In this document: one piece after another, positions 61,688-64,000 of the stretch
Layout: each line of letters opens with the position of its first letter
Position numbering within the stretch: the stretch's first letter is position 1
Source: Sulfuricurvum sp.
GTDB lineage: Bacteria > Campylobacterota > Campylobacteria > Campylobacterales > Sulfurimonadaceae
NCBI GenBank assembly: GCA_030696775.1
Contig: JAUYRN010000027.1
Coordinates: forward strand, 1 to 64,000
Length of the DNA stretch: 64,000 bases
Direction of reading: 5' to 3'
Translations under genes and position numbers: made by a program
The notes under the pieces: model-generated
What the model was told of the DNA's origin: nothing
What the model saw: the letters and a program-made list of their open reading frames with translations, nothing else
The model's database searches: none

Positions 61688-62705
61688 ATTACGACACTAT
61701 ATTTTTTCTCACCTGAACGTACTGTTTTTCTCTATATTTATACCCTTGTTTACCATTGCATCGGTCATTTTCATGATAAAACTGGCTACTTATACGGCGA
61801 TTATTCAGCTTAATATTGGTGAAATGGGGAAACTCTATCTCTTCGTTTTACCTGAACTGTTATTTTATACCCTTCCTATTGCCTTCGTCATAGCAAGCAC
61901 ACTTACTCTGTATCGGCTGTCCAATGATAATGAAATGGTAGTCGTTTTTTCACTGGGAATTTCTCCAGCATTTTTAGTACGGATATTGGCTCTTCCTGCC
62001 TTTTTACTGACAATCCTTTTGTTGGTTGATTATCTGATTGTGACTCCCTATGTCAATTCGATATCCAAAAATTTCTTGTCTCAAAAAAAAGCAGAAGCCA
62101 AATTCAATCTAACGGCTTCCGAATTCGGTCATAATTTCGGTGACTGGATGCTCTTTATCAACAAAAGCGATAGCAATACTCGTGCGTATGGAGACGTAGT
62201 CTTATTTAACAAAGATCTCAAAGAAGAAGTTCTTTTGGTAGCCCATACGGCTGAGCTTCTTAATGCGCATGGCAATCTACAGCTCCGTCTGAGTGATGGT
62301 GAAGGTTACACCTATAAAGATGAGAACCTCAAACGGATGAACTATAAACATCTCACGATAAACGATGTCATAAAAAGCGACAGTAACTTTTATACCAATA
62401 CTCTAGAGTATTGGACAGCATCACCAACCGATCAAAAATTTCGAACACGTCTGCTCATTACCAATGCTCTTTTGAGCTTACTCCCTACCCTCTCACTTTT
62501 TTTAATCGTTGCACTTGGTGTTGTTCACGCACGTCACCAAAAACGTTGGATTTATTTATGGCTTTTTATTTCTATAATCATTTTTTATTCCTGTGCAATC
62601 ATTGCACAACAGGCTCTTGGATTCCACGCTATTTGGGCAGTAACTCTTAGTTGGCTAATTGGAACTTATTTGATCTATAAACGACTTGTAGGTAATCGCT
62701 TTTGA
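61680..62705 (+). CDS. LptF/LptG-family permease
   Basis: 341 residues from ATG 61680 (family start MGKLRHYIFSHL; the track start is 12 codons upstream inside the peptidase gene). Six membrane helices flank a periplasmic beta-jellyroll (about 130-250, with DWMLFINKSDSNTRAYGDVV). LptF/G with LptB moves lipopolysaccharide to the outer membrane. LptF versus LptG cannot be fixed from this alone; the partner gene and lptB are not in the window. Overlaps truA by 4 nt. Confidence 0.9.
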   Translation: MGKLRHYIFSHLNVLFFSIFIPLFTIASVIFMIKLATYTAIIQLNIGEMGKLYLFVLPELLFYTLPIAFVIASTLTLYRLSNDNEMVVVFSLGISPAFLVRILALPAFLLTILLLVDYLIVTPYVNSISKNFLSQKKAEAKFNLTASEFGHNFGDWMLFINKSDSNTRAYGDVVLFNKDLKEEVLLVAHTAELLNAHGNLQLRLSDGEGYTYKDENLKRMNYKHLTINDVIKSDSNFYTNTLEYWTASPTDQKFRTRLLITNALLSLLPTLSLFLIVALGVVHARHQKRWIYLWLFISIIIFYSCAIIAQQALGFHAIWAVTLSWLIGTYLIYKRLVGNRF

Positions 62706-63430
62706 ATCGTGTCAAAATCACTATGAGCTACAACGGCTCAGCGTTTATGGGTTCACAACAACAACCTGATACGACGAACACCGTCATCGGAACCCTTATC
62801 ATAGCATTACGGCGATTGCAGATCCACACCCTCCCAAAAGGTTCAGGAAGAACCGATCGTGGCGTTCACGCTACACACCAAGTCATGCACCTTGATTTAC
62901 CACCGTACTGGAGTGATCTGCGACGTCTTAAAGATATGCTTAACATGCAACTCTCCTCTTCTATCCGAATTGGACGCATCGAGTTTGTTGACAGCGAATT
63001 CCATGCTCGCTACTCAGCACGCAAGCGTGTTTATCGTTACATTATCAAAGAAGGCAATACCAATCCTTTTGGGGACAGCTTCGTCACCTTCGTCCCTTCT
63101 CTCAACCCTGAAGCTATCATTGATGCTATTAAACTTTTCGAGGGAACCCATAATTTTGAATTCTTTAAAAAAAGCGGAAATGATTTAGAGCATTTTACCC
63201 GTATCATCTATCGTGCTTACGCTTATACCCACAAAGGACATCTCATCCTTTGCTTTGAGGGAAGTGGCTTTTTACGTTCCCAAATTCGTCTAATGGTCGG
63301 TTTTTTACTCCGTATTTCTTCCGGCAAATCAACCAAAGAACAGCTACTTGAACAACTCAATTGTATTAAACGTTACAGCACGGACATTGCTCCGCACAAT
63401 GGCTTATATTTAACACATATCAAATATTAG
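62702..63430 (+). CDS. truA: tRNA pseudouridine38-40 synthase
   Basis: 242 residues from TTG 62702 (TTGA overlap with the permease stop). The catalytic aspartate is in GSGRTDRGVHATHQV, followed by RVYRYIIKEGNTNPF and GSGFLRSQIRLMVGFLL. It makes pseudouridine in the anticodon arm of tRNA. Last gene of the glmU-to-truA run. Confidence 0.95.
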   Translation: MNRVKITMSYNGSAFMGSQQQPDTTNTVIGTLIIALRRLQIHTLPKGSGRTDRGVHATHQVMHLDLPPYWSDLRRLKDMLNMQLSSSIRIGRIEFVDSEFHARYSARKRVYRYIIKEGNTNPFGDSFVTFVPSLNPEAIIDAIKLFEGTHNFEFFKKSGNDLEHFTRIIYRAYAYTHKGHLILCFEGSGFLRSQIRLMVGFLLRISSGKSTKEQLLEQLNCIKRYSTDIAPHNGLYLTHIKY

Positions 63431-63481
63431 TCTAATAGACTCAACTTACTTGATACTTCTTGCATTATTAATCCAATTTCG

Positions 63482-63488
63482 TTAAAAT
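63482..63488 (+). promoter_or_regulatory. Putative -10 box for htpG
   Basis: TTAAAAT in GTTAAAATCGCACC, 33 nt before the htpG ATG, with AAGGA as Shine-Dalgarno 8 nt before the ATG. The truA-htpG gap also contains the palindrome AGTCTA-A-TAGACT just after truA. No CIRCE-like heat-shock repeat seen. Confidence 0.35.
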
Positions 63489-63521
63489 CGCACCATATAA
63501 AAATAATCCAAGGAATTCATC

Positions 63522-64000
63522 ATGGCGAAACATCAATTTCAAACCGAAGTCTCACAAATTTTACATCTTATGATCCACTCTCTTTATTCTAATAAAGAGA
63601 TTTTCGTCCGCGAACTTGTTTCTAACAGTTCCGATGCACTCGACAAACTCAACATGCTCATCCTGACAGATGACGCCTATAAAGGGATTTCATTTAATCC
63701 TCGTGTTGACATCATCATCGACAAAGAAGCAAAAACTCTCACGATTTCCGACAGCGGTATCGGGATGAACGAAACAGATTTAGTAGAAAACCTCGGAACC
63801 ATAGCGAAATCAGGTACGAAAGCATTCTTGGAAAAACTCTCAGGCGATCAGAAAAAAGATTCCAATCTTATCGGTCAGTTCGGTGTCGGTTTCTATGCAT
63901 CGTTTATGGTTGCGGACAAAGTCGAAGTCATTTCTCGCAAAGCAGGCGAAGAGCAAGCCTACAAATGGAGTTCAATGGCAGGGTCTGAGTATGATCTAGA
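63522..64000 (+). CDS. htpG: Chaperone HtpG (Hsp90), N-terminal part
   Basis: Partial, 159 codons to the right edge; not in the track because it lacks a stop. The start is [20 protein letters not shown]. The Hsp90 ATP-binding domain has [37 protein letters not shown] and [14 protein letters not shown]. It is an ATP-dependent cytosolic chaperone. The rest of the gene lies outside the window. Confidence 0.97.
   Translation, partial: MAKHQFQTEVSQILHLMIHSLYSNKEIFVRELVSNSSDALDKLNMLILTDDAYKGISFNPRVDIIIDKEAKTLTISDSGIGMNETDLVENLGTIAKSGTKAFLEKLSGDQKKDSNLIGQFGVGFYASFMVADKVEVISRKAGEEQAYKWSSMAGSEYDL

Noticed and set aside
63435-63447. AGTCTA-A-TAGACT after truA as a terminator
   Set aside because: One-base loop and no T-run; better seen as a chance or protein-binding palindrome.
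1-64000. Defence islands, prophage, IS elements, tRNA or rRNA genes
   Set aside because: None seen; intergenic stretches are short and without cloverleaf, transposase or phage signatures.

Overview
The window comes from a chromosome of a Campylobacterota (epsilonproteobacterial) organism. The best fit is a free-living sulfur-oxidising relative such as Sulfuricurvum or Sulfurimonas; this is inferred from protein flavour and gene order, not from a search. Two blocks follow an order I recall from Campylobacter jejuni: murF / hydrolase / ddl / ruvA / DUF342 / murJ / cysS / msbA / pyrD / M16 protease / dapA / SDR, and dus / membrane protein / dksA-like / rlmH / accD / inositol-phosphatase-like. 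Coding is dense, with many 1-4 nt start/stop overlaps, no gap over 300 nt outside genes, and no tRNA, rRNA, IS element or CRISPR array seen.

Layout. 1-8.2 kb: a type I secretion and adhesin locus. It has the N-terminal 517 residues of a giant repeat adhesin (running off the left edge), a LuxR-type regulator, a membrane-fusion protein, an ABC exporter with a C39-like domain, a TolC-like protein and a divergent OmpA-like lipid-free outer-membrane protein. The adhesin starts with a LapA-type retention module followed by a TAAG di-alanine site, so it looks like a cell-surface adhesin held and released by a LapG-type protease. 8.2-14.5 kb (minus): HIT protein, membrane-tethered MurF, hydrolase, Ddl, RuvA, FapA-like DUF342. 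14.5-25.6 kb (plus): murJ, cysS, msbA-like, pyrD, M16 peptidase, dapA, FabL-like enoyl reductase, a 24-codon leader ORF, pgsA, rseP, yggS. 25.7-28.8 kb: a GGDEF/EAL protein and an FlgS-like histidine kinase, convergent. 28.8-37.2 kb (minus): M18 aminopeptidase, polA, HDOD protein, uvrA, TSUP permease.

37.3-39.0 kb (plus): CheX-like, FliN and FliO-like flagellar genes. 39.0-50.4 kb (minus): Sel1 protein, dus, membrane protein, DksA-like, rlmH, thiE-like, accD, inositol-phosphatase-like, gltD, gltB. 50.5-54.5 kb: recO-like, HerA/DUF853 ATPase, a small unknown, and a sulfur-flavoured set (cysteine-free Rrf2 regulator, DUF4395 protein, divergent exported rhodanese). 54.5-57.6 kb (minus): SH3 protein with a 16-residue tandem repeat, trmA, fliP. 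57.7-64 kb (plus): glmU, coaBC, uppS, prepilin peptidase, LptF/G permease, truA, and the start of htpG.

Functional themes are cell-envelope building (MurF, Ddl, MurJ, GlmU, UppS, LptF/G, MsbA), motility (CheX, FliN, FliO, FliP, FlgS, FapA) and surface attachment. The most interesting element is the retention-module adhesin locus; the leader ORF ahead of pgsA, the membrane-anchored MurF and the cysteine-free Rrf2/DUF4395/rhodanese cassette come next.
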